Shown: positions 7,456 through 16,063, numbered from the stretch's first letter. The stretch: DNA of 64,000 bases from Microlunatus elymi (GCF_007362775.1 NZ_CP041692.1:3906001-3970000), one strand, 5' to 3'. The notes: generated by a model from the letters alone, not told the origin. Made by a program: numbers and translations.

Positions 7456-9702
7456 ATGGTTTCGAACGTCGGCCCGGACGGCAGCGGACATCCTGGTGAG
7501 GGCGCCGAGGCACCTCCTGCGCCGGGTCGACCGGCCAGTCGACCGCCGGCTGTGCAGGAGCCGACCGAACCGGCCCAGCCGTTGCCGCCCAAGGACGACC
7601 AGACCGACCTCAATCCCCCGACGGCGACCGGCGTCGCCTCGGCACAGCAACCCAGCGACCAGGGCCAGCAGGGGGCGTACCTGACGACGGCCCAGGGCGC
7701 CAGGTTGCGGGACACCGATCACTCGCTCAAGGCCGGTGAACGCGGACCGACGCTGCTGCAAGATCATCATCTGCGGGAGAAGATCACCCATTTCGATCAT
7801 GAACGGATCCCCGAGCGGGTCGTGCACGCCCGCGGAGCTGCCGCGCACGGCGTCTTCGAGGGCTACGGTACGGCCGACAAGATCACCAAGGCCGGCTTCC
7901 TGGCCAAGGGAAAGCAGACTCCGGTCTTCACCCGGTTCTCCACCGTGCTGGGTTCACGCGGCTCGGCCGACACCGTACGTGACACCCGCGGGTTCGCGAC
8001 CAAGTTCTACACCGACGGAGGAACCTTCGACCTGGTCGGCAACAACATGCCGGTCTTCTTCATCCAGGACGGCATCAAGTTCCCCGACATCATCCACGCC
8101 GGCAAGCCGCATCCGGATCGGGAGATCCCGCAGGCCCAAAGTGCCCACGACACCTTCTGGGACTTCGTCTCACTGCACACCGAGGCGCAGCACCACACCA
8201 TCTGGAACATGTCCGATCGAGGAATCCCGCGGTCGTTCCGGATGATGGAAGGCTTCGGCATCCACACCTTCCGCTGCATCAACGCCGAGGGTGCCACGAC
8301 CTTGATCAAATTCCATTGGAAGCCGAAGCTCGGTGTGCATTCGCTGACCTGGGAGGAAGCGCAACTGGCCTGCGGAATGGATCCCGACTTTCACCGTCGT
8401 GATCTTGCCGATGCGATCGAGGCCGGTGCGTTTCCCCAATGGGAGTTGGGCATCCAGGTGTTCGAGGACACGCCGGAGCAGACCTTCTCCGGCATCGACC
8501 TGCTGGACCCGACCAAGATCGTTCCGGAGGAGCTGGCGCCGGTGCAGCCGGTCGGACTGCTCACGCTGAATCGCAATCCGCTGAACTACTTCGCCGAGAC
8601 CGAACAGGTCGCGTTCCATCCGGGCCATCTTCCGCCGGGCATCGACGTCACCGACGACCCGCTGCTGCAGGCGCGGTTGTTCTCCTATCTGGACACCCAG
8701 ATCACCCGGCTGGCGGGTCCGAACTTCTCCCAGATCCCGATCAATCGGCCGCACGCACCGGTCAACGACATGTTCCGCGACGGCTGGCATCAGGATGCGG
8801 TGCACAGCGGCGTCGCGCCGTACCGGCCGAACTCGCTCGACGGCGGCTGCCCCTTCACCGCCGGTGTCGAGGACGGCGCGTTCATCGACGTCGAACTGAA
8901 ACTGCCGCAGGCAGCGACCAAGCTGCGCGATCAGCCGGCGTCGTTCGATGATCATTTCAGCCAGGCACGACTGTTCTGGGTCAGCATGTCGCCGGCGGAG
9001 AAGGACCACATCATCAGTGCGTACGCCTTCGAGCTCGGCAAGTGCTACGAAAAGGCGATCCAGGAACGGCAGCTGCGCTGCCTGGCTCGGATCGACGCCG
9101 AACTCTGCGGCGAGGTCGCGTCACGGCTTGGACTGCCGGCGCCGTCGCCGGAGGAGTCTCCGGCCGAGGTGGACCCCAGCCCGGCACTCAGCCAGGCCGG
9201 ACATCGGTGGCCGGTCGACGGCCGCAAGATCGGGGTCGTGATCGACGTCGATCAGCCGCCCGAGGACATCGCCGGGATCTGCCGGTGGATCGCCGACCAG
9301 GGAATGGTCGGGTTGCCGATCGCAGCCCACGGCGGTGCCGTCAACGGTCAGCCGATCGAACGGACCTTCGCCACCTGCCGCTCGATCGAAGTCGACGCGC
9401 TGTTGCTGGCGGGATCGCCCCCGCCCGCGCCCGATGCTCCGGTTCCCGCCGGTCAAGCGGGCAGCGGCAGTCAGCAACTCGACCCCCGGGTGACGGTGCT
9501 GATCGACGAATGCTTCCGGCAGTCGAAGGTGATCGGCGTCGTCGGCGCGGGCCGGACCGCCTTCGATCAAGCCGGCCACCACCCCGGCCCCGGCGTCGTC
9601 ACCGGCGAGGACGCCGTCGCGGTCCTGGGCGAGATCACCGACCAACTCGCCGCCCACCGGGTCTGGTCCCGCTACCGCCCCGACCAGCCCTCTCCCGCCT
9701 GA
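7456..9702 (+). CDS. katE: large-subunit monofunctional haem catalase (KatE/HPII type)
   Basis: Decomposes hydrogen peroxide in the cytoplasm. The 748-residue length marks the large-subunit clade with a C-terminal flavodoxin/DJ-1-like domain. Catalytic histidine is His124 in RVVHARGAAAHG. The active-site asparagine lies in DLVGNNMPVFFIQDGIKFPD. The haem-ligand tyrosine is Tyr411 in RLFSYLDTQ. The C-terminal domain starts near residue 590 (DGRKIGVVIDVD). ATG at 7456 follows GAGGAGGG with good spacing; the frame is open upstream but overlaps mrpD. The N-terminal ~70 residues are proline-rich and low complexity. A SigB-type promoter lies upstream. Confidence 0.93.
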   Translation: MVSNVGPDGSGHPGEGAEAPPAPGRPASRPPAVQEPTEPAQPLPPKDDQTDLNPPTATGVASAQQPSDQGQQGAYLTTAQGARLRDTDHSLKAGERGPTLLQDHHLREKITHFDHERIPERVVHARGAAAHGVFEGYGTADKITKAGFLAKGKQTPVFTRFSTVLGSRGSADTVRDTRGFATKFYTDGGTFDLVGNNMPVFFIQDGIKFPDIIHAGKPHPDREIPQAQSAHDTFWDFVSLHTEAQHHTIWNMSDRGIPRSFRMMEGFGIHTFRCINAEGATTLIKFHWKPKLGVHSLTWEEAQLACGMDPDFHRRDLADAIEAGAFPQWELGIQVFEDTPEQTFSGIDLLDPTKIVPEELAPVQPVGLLTLNRNPLNYFAETEQVAFHPGHLPPGIDVTDDPLLQARLFSYLDTQITRLAGPNFSQIPINRPHAPVNDMFRDGWHQDAVHSGVAPYRPNSLDGGCPFTAGVEDGAFIDVELKLPQAATKLRDQPASFDDHFSQARLFWVSMSPAEKDHIISAYAFELGKCYEKAIQERQLRCLARIDAELCGEVASRLGLPAPSPEESPAEVDPSPALSQAGHRWPVDGRKIGVVIDVDQPPEDIAGICRWIADQGMVGLPIAAHGGAVNGQPIERTFATCRSIEVDALLLAGSPPPAPDAPVPAGQAGSGSQQLDPRVTVLIDECFRQSKVIGVVGAGRTAFDQAGHHPGPGVVTGEDAVAVLGEITDQLAAHRVWSRYRPDQPSPA

Positions 9703-9709
9703 CGGGTGA

Positions 9710-10549
9710 TCAGAGGATCGGGCGCCCGCCGGTTACGGCGATGCGGGCGCCCGAGACGTAGCTGCCTTCGTCGGATGCGAGCAGGACGTAGACCGGGGCC
9801 AGCTCGGCCGGCTGTCCCGGACGTTCCAGCGGCGCCTGCTGGCCGAAGTTCTCCACCTTCTCCTCCGGCATCGTGGACGGGATCAGCGGCGTCCAGATCG
9901 GGCCGGGGGCGACGCTGTTGGCGCGGATCCCGCGTTCGGCCAGCAGTTGAGCCAGCGACGCGGTCAGATTCGCGATCGCCGCCTTGGTTGCCGCGTACGG
10001 CGCCAACGTCGGCGACGGCGCGTCCGAGTTCACCGAGGACGATCCGATGATCGACGCGCCCTCGCTCATGTGCGGCAGCGACGCCTTCACCAGATGGAAG
10101 TAGGCGCTCAGGTTGGTGGCGATGGTGTAGTCCCACTCCTCGTCGCTGATCTCTTCCAGCGTCGGGTGGGTCATCTGGTAGGCGGCGTTGCTGACCAGGA
10201 CGTCGATCCGGCCGAACTCCTCCACCGTACGGGAGATCAGTGCACGGCAGTCGTCGACCTTCGACAGGTCCCCGGCGACCAGCACGGCCCGACGACCGGC
10301 CTTGCGTACCCAGTCGGCGGTGTCCTCGGCATCCTCGTGCTCGTTCAGATAGCTGATCACCACGTCGGCACCCTCCCGGGCGTACGCGATGGCCACCGCC
10401 TTGCCGATCCCGCTGTCGGCTCCGGTGATCACGGCGACCTTGTCCTGCAATCGCCCCGACCCGGTGTAGCTGTCCTCGCCGTGATCGGCCTTCGGCTGCA
10501 GTTCGGCTTCGACGCCGGGCGGCTGCTGTTGCTGCGCGGGCTGGCTCAT
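9710..10549 (-). CDS. general-stress SDR oxidoreductase (YdaD/YghA type)
   Basis: NAD(P)-dependent SDR resembling Bacillus general stress protein 39 and E. coli YghA. In the 279-residue protein the ~40-residue polar N-terminal extension (Q/P-rich, then HGEDSYTGSGRLQDKVAVITG) is typical of that group. The nucleotide motif is TGADSGIGKA and the catalytic YAATKAAIAN (YxxxK) follows a serine in IIGSSSV. ATG at 10549 is preceded by AAGGAG six bases upstream; a TTG six bases earlier would sit on the ribosome site. It is convergent with katE (7 bp apart) and carries a SigB-like promoter. Confidence 0.9.
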   Translation of the reverse strand: MSQPAQQQQPPGVEAELQPKADHGEDSYTGSGRLQDKVAVITGADSGIGKAVAIAYAREGADVVISYLNEHEDAEDTADWVRKAGRRAVLVAGDLSKVDDCRALISRTVEEFGRIDVLVSNAAYQMTHPTLEEISDEEWDYTIATNLSAYFHLVKASLPHMSEGASIIGSSSVNSDAPSPTLAPYAATKAAIANLTASLAQLLAERGIRANSVAPGPIWTPLIPSTMPEEKVENFGQQAPLERPGQPAELAPVYVLLASDEGSYVSGARIAVTGGRPIL

Positions 10550-10597
10550 GATCAAACTCCTTGTTCGATGTCCAACGCTCGATGTCTGAGCAGCCCT

Positions 10598-10621
10598 TTA
10601 CCCCTCCGGTACGACGGCAAC
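10598..10621 (-). promoter_or_regulatory. SigB/SigF-type promoter for the stress SDR
   Basis: On the minus strand: GTTG (10618-10621), 14-bp spacer, GGGTAA (10598-10603), 48 bases before the start codon. Fits the GTTT-N14-16-GGGTA pattern with one -35 mismatch. Confidence 0.5.
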
Positions 10622-10645
10622 CGGCCACCTGCTCGGCATACCGCA

Positions 10646-10670
10646 GCGTGGATCGGATCCGGCTGGGTAC
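10646..10670 (+). promoter_or_regulatory. SigB/SigF-type promoter directly before the 26-residue peptide
   Basis: GCGT (10646-10649), 15-bp spacer, GGGTAC (10665-10670), matching the Streptomyces-type GNNT-N15-GGGTAC. The expected transcript start is at or next to the ATG at 10680, so the message would be leaderless. Confidence 0.45.
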
Positions 10671-10679
10671 GACGTGGTC

Positions 10680-10760
10680 ATGAACAGAGGAATCATCGGA
10701 ACCATCATCGGCATCCTGGTCATCATCATCCTGGTGATCGTCATCCTGCAGCTCGTCTGA
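10680..10760 (+). CDS. 26-residue hydrophobic single-helix peptide
   Basis: Begins MNRGIIGTIIG and continues as an almost uninterrupted Ile/Val/Leu helix ending ILQLV. One membrane-spanning segment fills the whole peptide, and the single N-terminal arginine gives a weak topology signal. There is no ribosome site, but the ATG sits about ten bases after a SigB-like -10 box, which fits leaderless translation. A 9-bp stem-loop at 10788-10826 could end the transcript. Similar short hydrophobic stress peptides are annotated in other actinobacteria. Function unknown; membrane-stress or toxin-like roles are speculation. Confidence 0.6.
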   Translation: MNRGIIGTIIGILVIIILVIVILQLV

Positions 10761-10787
10761 CCAGGTCGGACCACTCCCCTGCTCGAC

Positions 10788-10826
10788 CGGCGGTCGGCGT
10801 ACCCGCGTGCGGCACGTCGACCGCCG
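10788..10826 (+). terminator. possible terminator after the hydrophobic peptide
   Basis: Perfect 9-bp stem CGGCGGTCG/CGACCGCCG around a 21-base loop, 27 bases after the peptide stop. No T tract follows. Confidence 0.3.
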
Positions 10827-11066
10827 ACGTTTCCCAACCACGGCGGCCATCCACGCGCGATCGCCCCGACACCCCGGACGTTCCCCAACCACGGTTGCCA
10901 TCGCACGCCCGGAATGCCGACTCGGCACGGTTCCTAACCACGCGTGCCATCCGGCCCACCAACTCGGGGTCAAGCCCTCCGGCACCGTGTACGTTTTCCC
11001 ACCACAGTTGGCATCTGCAAGTGACCCAGCCCGAAAGCGCGTACGTTTCTCGACCAGTGTTGGCTT
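10826..11066. repeat. array of five degenerate ~25-bp repeats, ~51-bp period
   Basis: Repeat cores begin at 10826, 10877, 10926, 10990 and 11042 (steps 51, 49, 64, 52). The consensus resembles ACGTTTCCCCAACCACGG followed by TTGCCAT. They fill most of the 388-bp non-coding space between the peptide gene and dps. Step sizes are not multiples of three and no credible gene crosses them. The core CGTTTCCCCACCA recurs in the array at 31051-31311 and related single copies occur near 14750 and 47107. Not CRISPR: too degenerate, and the spacers are not uniform. Confidence 0.6.
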
Positions 11067-11114
11067 TTCGCACTCATAGCACGTCCAGCGCCCGATCGGC
11101 CCGAATCCGCAGGT

Positions 11115-11139
11115 GAATGCCCAGCGACGAGGTGGGTAA
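11115..11139 (+). promoter_or_regulatory. SigB/SigF-type promoter for dps
   Basis: GAAT (11115-11118), 15-bp spacer, GGGTAA (11134-11139); the dps ATG is nine bases further on, so transcription would start at or very near the start codon. The -35 matches only the loose GNNT form. Confidence 0.4.
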
Positions 11140-11148
11140 GGGCCGGAC

Positions 11149-11703
11149 ATGGCTGAACAGAACGTGAAGTACACGACTCCGGGCATGGAGAAGAAGGATG
11201 CCGAGCAGATCATCGACATCCTGCAGAAGCGGTTGAACTGCTACAACGATCTCCAGCTGACACTCAAGCATGTGCACTGGAACGTGGTCGGGCCGCACTT
11301 CATCGCCGTACACGAGATGATCGATCCACATGTCGAGGAAGTCCGCGCGATGGTCGACGCGACCGCCGAACGGATCGCCACGCTGGGTGGTTCGCCCCAG
11401 GGCACGCCGGGATCGCTGGTGGCCGACCGTACCTGGAACGACTACGAGATCGGCCGGGCGACCACTCAGGAACATCTGGCGGCACTCGACGTCGTCTACC
11501 GCGGCATCATCGCCGACACTCGCACGGCGATCGAGGACCTCGAGTCGCTGGATCCGGTCACCCAGGACATGATCATCGCGGACGCCCAAAAGCTGGAGTT
11601 GTTCCACTGGTTCGTCCGGGCGCACCTGGAGGATCCGAGTGGCCGGCTGAGCACCACCGACGGGTCGTCGAACAAGAGCCGGGCCACATCAAAGAGTTCG
11701 TGA
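11149..11703 (+). CDS. dps: Dps-family ferritin-like DNA-protection protein
   Basis: Iron-oxidising, iron-storing dodecamer subunit protecting DNA under oxidative or starvation stress. The ferroxidase-centre pattern HVHWNVVGPHFIAVHEMIDPHVEEVRAMVDATAERI lies at about residues 41-76, with His, Asp and Glu ligands in place, and a four-helix-bundle pattern continues to residue ~165. The 184-residue length is at the upper end for Dps; the extra C-terminal tail (SSNKSRATSKSS) is short, basic and serine-rich, as in mycobacterial Dps tails that touch DNA. A SigB-like promoter precedes it. Confidence 0.93.
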   Translation: MAEQNVKYTTPGMEKKDAEQIIDILQKRLNCYNDLQLTLKHVHWNVVGPHFIAVHEMIDPHVEEVRAMVDATAERIATLGGSPQGTPGSLVADRTWNDYEIGRATTQEHLAALDVVYRGIIADTRTAIEDLESLDPVTQDMIIADAQKLELFHWFVRAHLEDPSGRLSTTDGSSNKSRATSKSS

Positions 11704-11725
11704 TCGGGACGAAGAGTTCGTGATC
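11692..11725. repeat. 14-bp direct repeat at the end of dps
   Basis: AAGAGTTCGTGATC occurs at 11692-11705 and 11712-11725 (20-bp period). The first copy contains the dps stop codon, the second repeats it outside the gene. A small local duplication of no evident function. Confidence 0.5.
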
Positions 11726-11876
11726 ATGAATCGAGGCCAACGGCGCGGTTGATCTTGGTGCCGTCCTGCGCACCGAGCCGCGTCCAGCCGGCCACCACCA
11801 CACGCCGCCGGCATCGCGGACCTCCTCGATGACCGCCGACCTGATTATCCACAGCGGCGCTGGGAACTGAGCAGAC

Positions 11877-13673
11877 ATGGACCCGGACGCGACGTTCCCG
11901 CCGCACGCGCTGCGCCAATATGCCCTGCTCGCCGACGGCGAACGGGGTGCCGTCATCGGTCCCCGCGGCGACATCGCCTGGTTGTGCGCGCCGCGCTGGG
12001 ACAGCCCGGCGGTGTTCTCCTCCCTGCTCGGCGGCAACGGCCTGTACGCGGTGACGCCGACGGCCCGGTTCGTCTGGGGCGGCTTCTACGAGGACCGGTC
12101 GTTGATCTGGCGGTCCCGCTGGGTCACCGTCGACGGCATCATCGAGTGTCGGGAGGCGCTGGCGATGCCTGGCGACTCCGATCGCGTCGTCCTGCTGCGG
12201 CGAATCCTGGCCGTCGACGGCGACGCGGTGCTCCAAGTCAGGCTGGACCTGCGAGCAGATTTCGGCCGGAAAGACCCGAAGCTGCGGCGCGGGCACGGCA
12301 TCTGGTCCGGCACAGCCGCGCAGATCTGGTCCGGCACCGCCGGGGACCTGGAGTTGCGCTGGTCGGGCGGAGGCGACGCCCGGCCCGATCGCACCGGCGC
12401 CCTGGAACTGGAGTTGAAGGTCCCGGCCGGCCGGCATCACGACCTGATCCTGGAGATCGCCGACGGCCCGCTGCCCGACCAGCCGCCCGATCCCGACCAG
12501 GCCTGGCGCAGCACCACGCAGACCTGGCGCGCCGAGGTCCCGGCCCTCGACGACGCGATTGCCGCCCGGGACGCCCAGCACGCCTATGCCGTCCTGCGCG
12601 GAATGACGTCGGCCACGGGCGCAATGGCGGCGGCGGCCACCACCAGCCTGCCCGAACGTGCCGAGCAGGGCCGCAACTACGACTATCGCTACGCCTGGAT
12701 CCGCGACCAGTGCATGGCCGGGCAGGCGCTGGCGGCCACCGGTGCGCCGGAGCTGTTCGATCGCCACGTCGACTTCGTCGTCGATCGGGTGCTGGCCGAC
12801 GGCGAACGCCTGCGACCGGCGTACACGGTCACCGGCGAGCAGATCCCGGACGAGGAGGTGCTCGACGTCCCCGGCTACCCCGGCGGTTACAGCGTCACCG
12901 GCAACCGGGTGAATTCGCAGTTCCAGCTGGATGCGCTGGGCGAGACGCTGCTGTTGTTCGGCGCGGCCGCCACCGCGGATCGGCTGACCGCCGACGGGTG
13001 GCGGGCCGCCGAGATCGCGGCGGCAGCGGTCGAGAAGCGGTGGCGAGAACCCGAAGCGGGCCTGTGGGAACTGGAGAATCGGCAGTGGACGCACAGCCGG
13101 CTGATCTGCGTGGCGGGTCTGCGTGCGGTCAGCGCGTTCGCTCCGGAGCCGGCCCGGGGCAACGCCTGGCTGGCGTTGTCGGAGCGGATGCTGGCCGAGA
13201 CGTCCGCCGCCGCGTTGCATCCCTCCGGCAGCTGGCAACGTGCCCCCGACGACGAGCGGGTGGACGCCGCCCTGTTGCTGCCGCCGCTGCGCGGCGCCCT
13301 CCCCGCCGATGATCCGCGCACCCTGGCCACCCTCCGTACGGTGCAGGAGGAACTGGCCAGCGACCATTACCTATACCGCTTCCGGCAGGACTCACAACCA
13401 CTCGGCGACGCCGAAGGCGCCTTCCTGCTCTGCGGCTTCACGATGGCGATGGCGCTGCATCAGCAGGGCCGACAACCGGACGCGATGCGCTGGTTCGAGC
13501 GCAACCGGGCGGCGTGCGGTCCGCCCGGCCTCTTCAGCGAGGAGTACGACGTACGCCAGCGCCAGCTGCGCGGCAACCTGCCGCAGGCCTTCGTGCACGC
13601 ACAGCTACTGGAGGCCGCCGTCCGGCTGGGTAAACCCTGGCCGGCCGGAGGCGGCGCGATCGGAGCGCCGTGA
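11877..13673 (+). CDS. glycoside hydrolase family 15 protein (trehalase/glucoamylase-like)
   Basis: Predicted exo-acting alpha-glucosidase of the GH15 (alpha/alpha)6 barrel family; actinobacterial relatives include trehalases. Of 598 residues, the N-terminal third is the beta-sandwich domain (GERGAVIGPRGDIAWLCAPRWDSPAVFSSLL is the family start). The catalytic barrel begins near residue 250 with RNYDYRYAWIRDQCMAGQAL, and the second glutamate-bearing region is near GLFSEEYDV around residue 555. No signal peptide, so cytoplasmic. A trehalose role would suit the neighbouring stress genes, but substrate is inference. It ends 26 bp from the convergent sigma-factor gene. Confidence 0.85.
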   Translation: MDPDATFPPHALRQYALLADGERGAVIGPRGDIAWLCAPRWDSPAVFSSLLGGNGLYAVTPTARFVWGGFYEDRSLIWRSRWVTVDGIIECREALAMPGDSDRVVLLRRILAVDGDAVLQVRLDLRADFGRKDPKLRRGHGIWSGTAAQIWSGTAGDLELRWSGGGDARPDRTGALELELKVPAGRHHDLILEIADGPLPDQPPDPDQAWRSTTQTWRAEVPALDDAIAARDAQHAYAVLRGMTSATGAMAAAATTSLPERAEQGRNYDYRYAWIRDQCMAGQALAATGAPELFDRHVDFVVDRVLADGERLRPAYTVTGEQIPDEEVLDVPGYPGGYSVTGNRVNSQFQLDALGETLLLFGAAATADRLTADGWRAAEIAAAAVEKRWREPEAGLWELENRQWTHSRLICVAGLRAVSAFAPEPARGNAWLALSERMLAETSAAALHPSGSWQRAPDDERVDAALLLPPLRGALPADDPRTLATLRTVQEELASDHYLYRFRQDSQPLGDAEGAFLLCGFTMAMALHQQGRQPDAMRWFERNRAACGPPGLFSEEYDVRQRQLRGNLPQAFVHAQLLEAAVRLGKPWPAGGGAIGAP

Positions 13674-13699
13674 ATCGGGTGCCGGTGAGCCGGCGGCGG

Positions 13700-14686
13700 T
13701 CAGTGAGCCGATTGGGCCGGTTGCGGCCGGACCCTGGCGAACTCGCGGGTGCGGACTCGTCGCGTTGCCGGCATACGGCTGCGGTGCCGGGTGATGTCCA
13801 TCCGCAGGTTCTTGGTGATCTTCCGCAGCCGTCGCGACACCGACATCTGGCTGATGCCCAGTTCGGCCGCGATGGCCGACTGCGAAGAACCTTCCTCGAA
13901 CCGCATCCGGAGCAGGTTCCGGTCCTGCCGGGACAGTCGCTGGCAGGCAGCCTGGACCTCGCCGAGCAGCTGACGACGCTCCTCGGTGTCCTCCACCTCC
14001 TCGAAGCCCGGGTCAGCCGCGCCGATCACGTCGGCGGCACCGACCATCCCCTCGGTGGTGTCCAGCGATGCCGAGCTGAACGCGTTGCTGCGCATCGCCT
14101 CCAGCACCTCGGCGCGATCCGCTCCCAGCCACTGGGCGATGTCGGCCACACTCGGCGTCGCCGACTGCTGCTGGGCCAGTTCGGACCAGGCGGCGGCCAC
14201 CTCGCTGTGCAACTCCTGCAGCCGGCGCGGAGGCCGCACCGTCCAGCAGTGGTCGCGGAAGTGTCGTTTGAGTTCACCGGTGATCGTCGGCACCGCGAAC
14301 GGAAGAAACGCGCCGTTGTCCGGCTGGTAGCGATGCACGGCTTGCATCAGGCCCATCCGGGCCACCTGAATCAGATCGTCGAGGTCCTCACCGCGGGAGC
14401 GATAGCGGCGTGCCAGCGAGTCGGCGATCGGCAGATTGAGCTTCACCGCCAACCCCAGCAACCGCTGGCGTTCGGGCTCTGACAGTCCCGGCTCCTTCGC
14501 CTGGGTCAACAGCTCTGAGGTGCGCCGCTCGCGGCGGTCGGCATCCCACTCATGGTGCCCATGTGGTCCGGGTGGCGACTGTTGATCACGAGCAATGTGT
14601 GGAGCAGAGTCGTGCTTCGGCCCCGAATCCCTTACCGAGACGGAATTCCTTGCTGAACTGGAATCCCTCAGTGCACTTGCATACAT
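13700..14686 (-). CDS. SigB/SigF/SigG-family (group 3) RNA polymerase sigma factor
   Basis: Alternative sigma factor for general stress or development. Of 328 residues, the first ~75 are a polar, poorly conserved extension. Region 2 contains DLIQVARMGLMQAVHRYQPDNGAFLPFAVPTITGELKRHFRD, diagnostic of the SigB/F group. Region 3 follows, and region 4 ends with the helix-turn-helix SQSAIAAELGISQMSVSRRLRKI. The basic C-terminal tail is unusually arginine-rich. ATG at 14686 has GGGGAGAG upstream; a longer frame to 14737 lacks one. No anti-sigma (RsbW) or anti-anti-sigma gene lies beside it. Its probable promoter sites occur before several genes here. Confidence 0.92.
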   Translation of the reverse strand: MYASALRDSSSARNSVSVRDSGPKHDSAPHIARDQQSPPGPHGHHEWDADRRERRTSELLTQAKEPGLSEPERQRLLGLAVKLNLPIADSLARRYRSRGEDLDDLIQVARMGLMQAVHRYQPDNGAFLPFAVPTITGELKRHFRDHCWTVRPPRRLQELHSEVAAAWSELAQQQSATPSVADIAQWLGADRAEVLEAMRSNAFSSASLDTTEGMVGAADVIGAADPGFEEVEDTEERRQLLGEVQAACQRLSRQDRNLLRMRFEEGSSQSAIAAELGISQMSVSRRLRKITKNLRMDITRHRSRMPATRRVRTREFARVRPQPAQSAH

Positions 14687-14741
14687 GGTTCTCTCCCCTT
14701 GGGGACTGAGAACGTCCGTGGCAGGCTGCTCAACCACTTCT

Positions 14742-14775
14742 CACACCAAACCACGAACCCGGACGTTTGGCAACC
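14742..14775. repeat. single degenerate copy of the TTTCCCCAACCA-type repeat
   Basis: On the minus strand, a TTGGGGTTGCC stretch followed by AAACGTCCGGG resembles the core of the array before dps (AACGTCCGGGG shared with the unit at 10877). It lies upstream of the sigma-factor gene. The match is loose. Confidence 0.25.
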
Positions 14776-14825
14776 CCAACGATCCATGATCAACATCGCT
14801 GCGCACAGCTGAGGTCCAGCGACCG

Positions 14826-14850
14826 TTTGCGGCGCTGCCGAGCGGGTAAT
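14826..14850 (+). promoter_or_regulatory. SigB/SigF-type promoter for the zinc alcohol dehydrogenase
   Basis: GTTT (14826-14829), 15-bp spacer, GGGTAA (14845-14850), 34 bases before the GTG start. Perfect -35 and GGGTA core, located divergently next to the sigma-factor gene itself. Confidence 0.55.
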
Positions 14851-14884
14851 GCACAGAACCACCCCAGCGCAGAGGAGGGCTCTG

Positions 14885-16063
14885 GTGCGCGCTGTCACCT
14901 GGCAAGGTCATCGCCACGTCGCCGTCGAGAACGTCGCCGACCCGAAGCTCGTCGAGGACGACGACGTGATCATCTCCGTCACCTCCGCGGCCATCTGCGG
15001 CTCGGATCTTCATCTGTACGAGGTGCTCGGCCCGTTCATGCACCGCGGCGACATCCTCGGCCACGAAGCGATCGGCGTCGTCCAGGAGGCCGGCCCGGCC
15101 GTCCGTGAGCTGGCGGTCGGTGATCGCGTCGTCGTTCCGTTCAACATCTGTTGCGGCCACTGCTACATGTGCCGTCGCGGTCTGCAGTCCCAGTGCGAGA
15201 CGACCCAGGTCCGCGAGCACGGCAGCGGCGCCGCACTGTTCGGCTACTCCGAGCTGTACGGCTCGGTGCCGGGTGCACAGGCAGAGTTGCTCCGGGTGCC
15301 GTTCGCCAACTACGGTCCGATCAAGATCACCGACGATCGACCGGACGAGCGCTACTTGTACCTGTCCGACATCCTGCCGACCGCATGGCAGGCGGTCGCC
15401 TACGCCGACCCGGAACCGGGCAGCACGGTGGTGGTGATCGGACTCGGCCCGGTCGGCCAACTGTGCGCTCGGATCGCCGCCGGCAAAGGGCATCGGGTGA
15501 TCGCCGTCGACCCGATCGACTATCGTCGCGAGATCGCCTCCGAGCACGGCATCGAATCCATCGACCTTGATCAACAGACGGTGGAAACGATCATGGACGC
15601 CACCGAGGGTCGCGGCGCCGACGCCAGCATCGACGCAGTCGGGATGGAGGCGCACGGCTCACCGGCGAAGGTGGCGCAGCGGGCCGCCGGGATGCTTCCC
15701 GACACGGTGGCCCGCAAGCTGATGACCAACGCCGGGGTGGATGCGTTGGGGGCGCTGTCGCTGGCGTTGCAGACGGCGCGTCGCGGCGGCACCGTGTCGC
15801 TCGCCGGTGTGTACGGAGGGATGACCGACCCACTGCCGATGATGCAGATGTTCGATCGCCAACTGCAGTTGCGGATGGGTCAGTGCAACGTGCGGCACTG
15901 GATCGACGAGTTGATGCCGTTGGTCGACGACGCCGAAGATCCACTGGGGTTGGAGAGTCTGGCCACCCATCGGTTGCCGCTGGTGGCAGCGCCCGACGCC
16001 TATCGGATGTTTCAGCGCAAGGAAGACAACTGCCTGAAGATCATTCTGCATCCGCAGCGCTGA
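14885..16063 (+). CDS. zinc-dependent alcohol dehydrogenase (formaldehyde dehydrogenase-like)
   Basis: Medium-chain NAD(P)-dependent dehydrogenase, 392 residues, of the glutathione-independent formaldehyde dehydrogenase-like branch. Catalytic zinc ligands are in ICGSDLH and GHEAIG. The structural zinc quartet is CCGHCYMCRRGLQSQC near residues 88-104. The Rossmann motif is VIGLGPVGQLCA near residue 186. The GTG at 14885 (reading MRAVTWQG, the usual start of this group) has GAGGAGGG upstream; an ATG 36 bases earlier lacks one. The 3' end overlaps the convergent hydrolase gene by 23 bp. Stress induction is suggested by the SigB-like promoter. Confidence 0.9.
   Translation: MRAVTWQGHRHVAVENVADPKLVEDDDVIISVTSAAICGSDLHLYEVLGPFMHRGDILGHEAIGVVQEAGPAVRELAVGDRVVVPFNICCGHCYMCRRGLQSQCETTQVREHGSGAALFGYSELYGSVPGAQAELLRVPFANYGPIKITDDRPDERYLYLSDILPTAWQAVAYADPEPGSTVVVIGLGPVGQLCARIAAGKGHRVIAVDPIDYRREIASEHGIESIDLDQQTVETIMDATEGRGADASIDAVGMEAHGSPAKVAQRAAGMLPDTVARKLMTNAGVDALGALSLALQTARRGGTVSLAGVYGGMTDPLPMMQMFDRQLQLRMGQCNVRHWIDELMPLVDDAEDPLGLESLATHRLPLVAAPDAYRMFQRKEDNCLKIILHPQR

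Noticed and set aside
4862-7513. 883-residue open frame antisense to the mrp genes
   Set aside because: Composition is Gln/His/Arg/Asp-rich low complexity with no domain pattern; it is the reverse frame of a high-GC operon whose sense proteins have clear family motifs.
10826-11066. CRISPR-like array upstream of dps
   Set aside because: Units differ at many positions, spacing varies from 49 to 64 bp and no cas gene is near.
9672-11219. 515-residue minus-strand open frame across the dps upstream region
   Set aside because: It spans the degenerate repeats and the antisense of the SDR gene, with no domain; the real SDR is in another frame.
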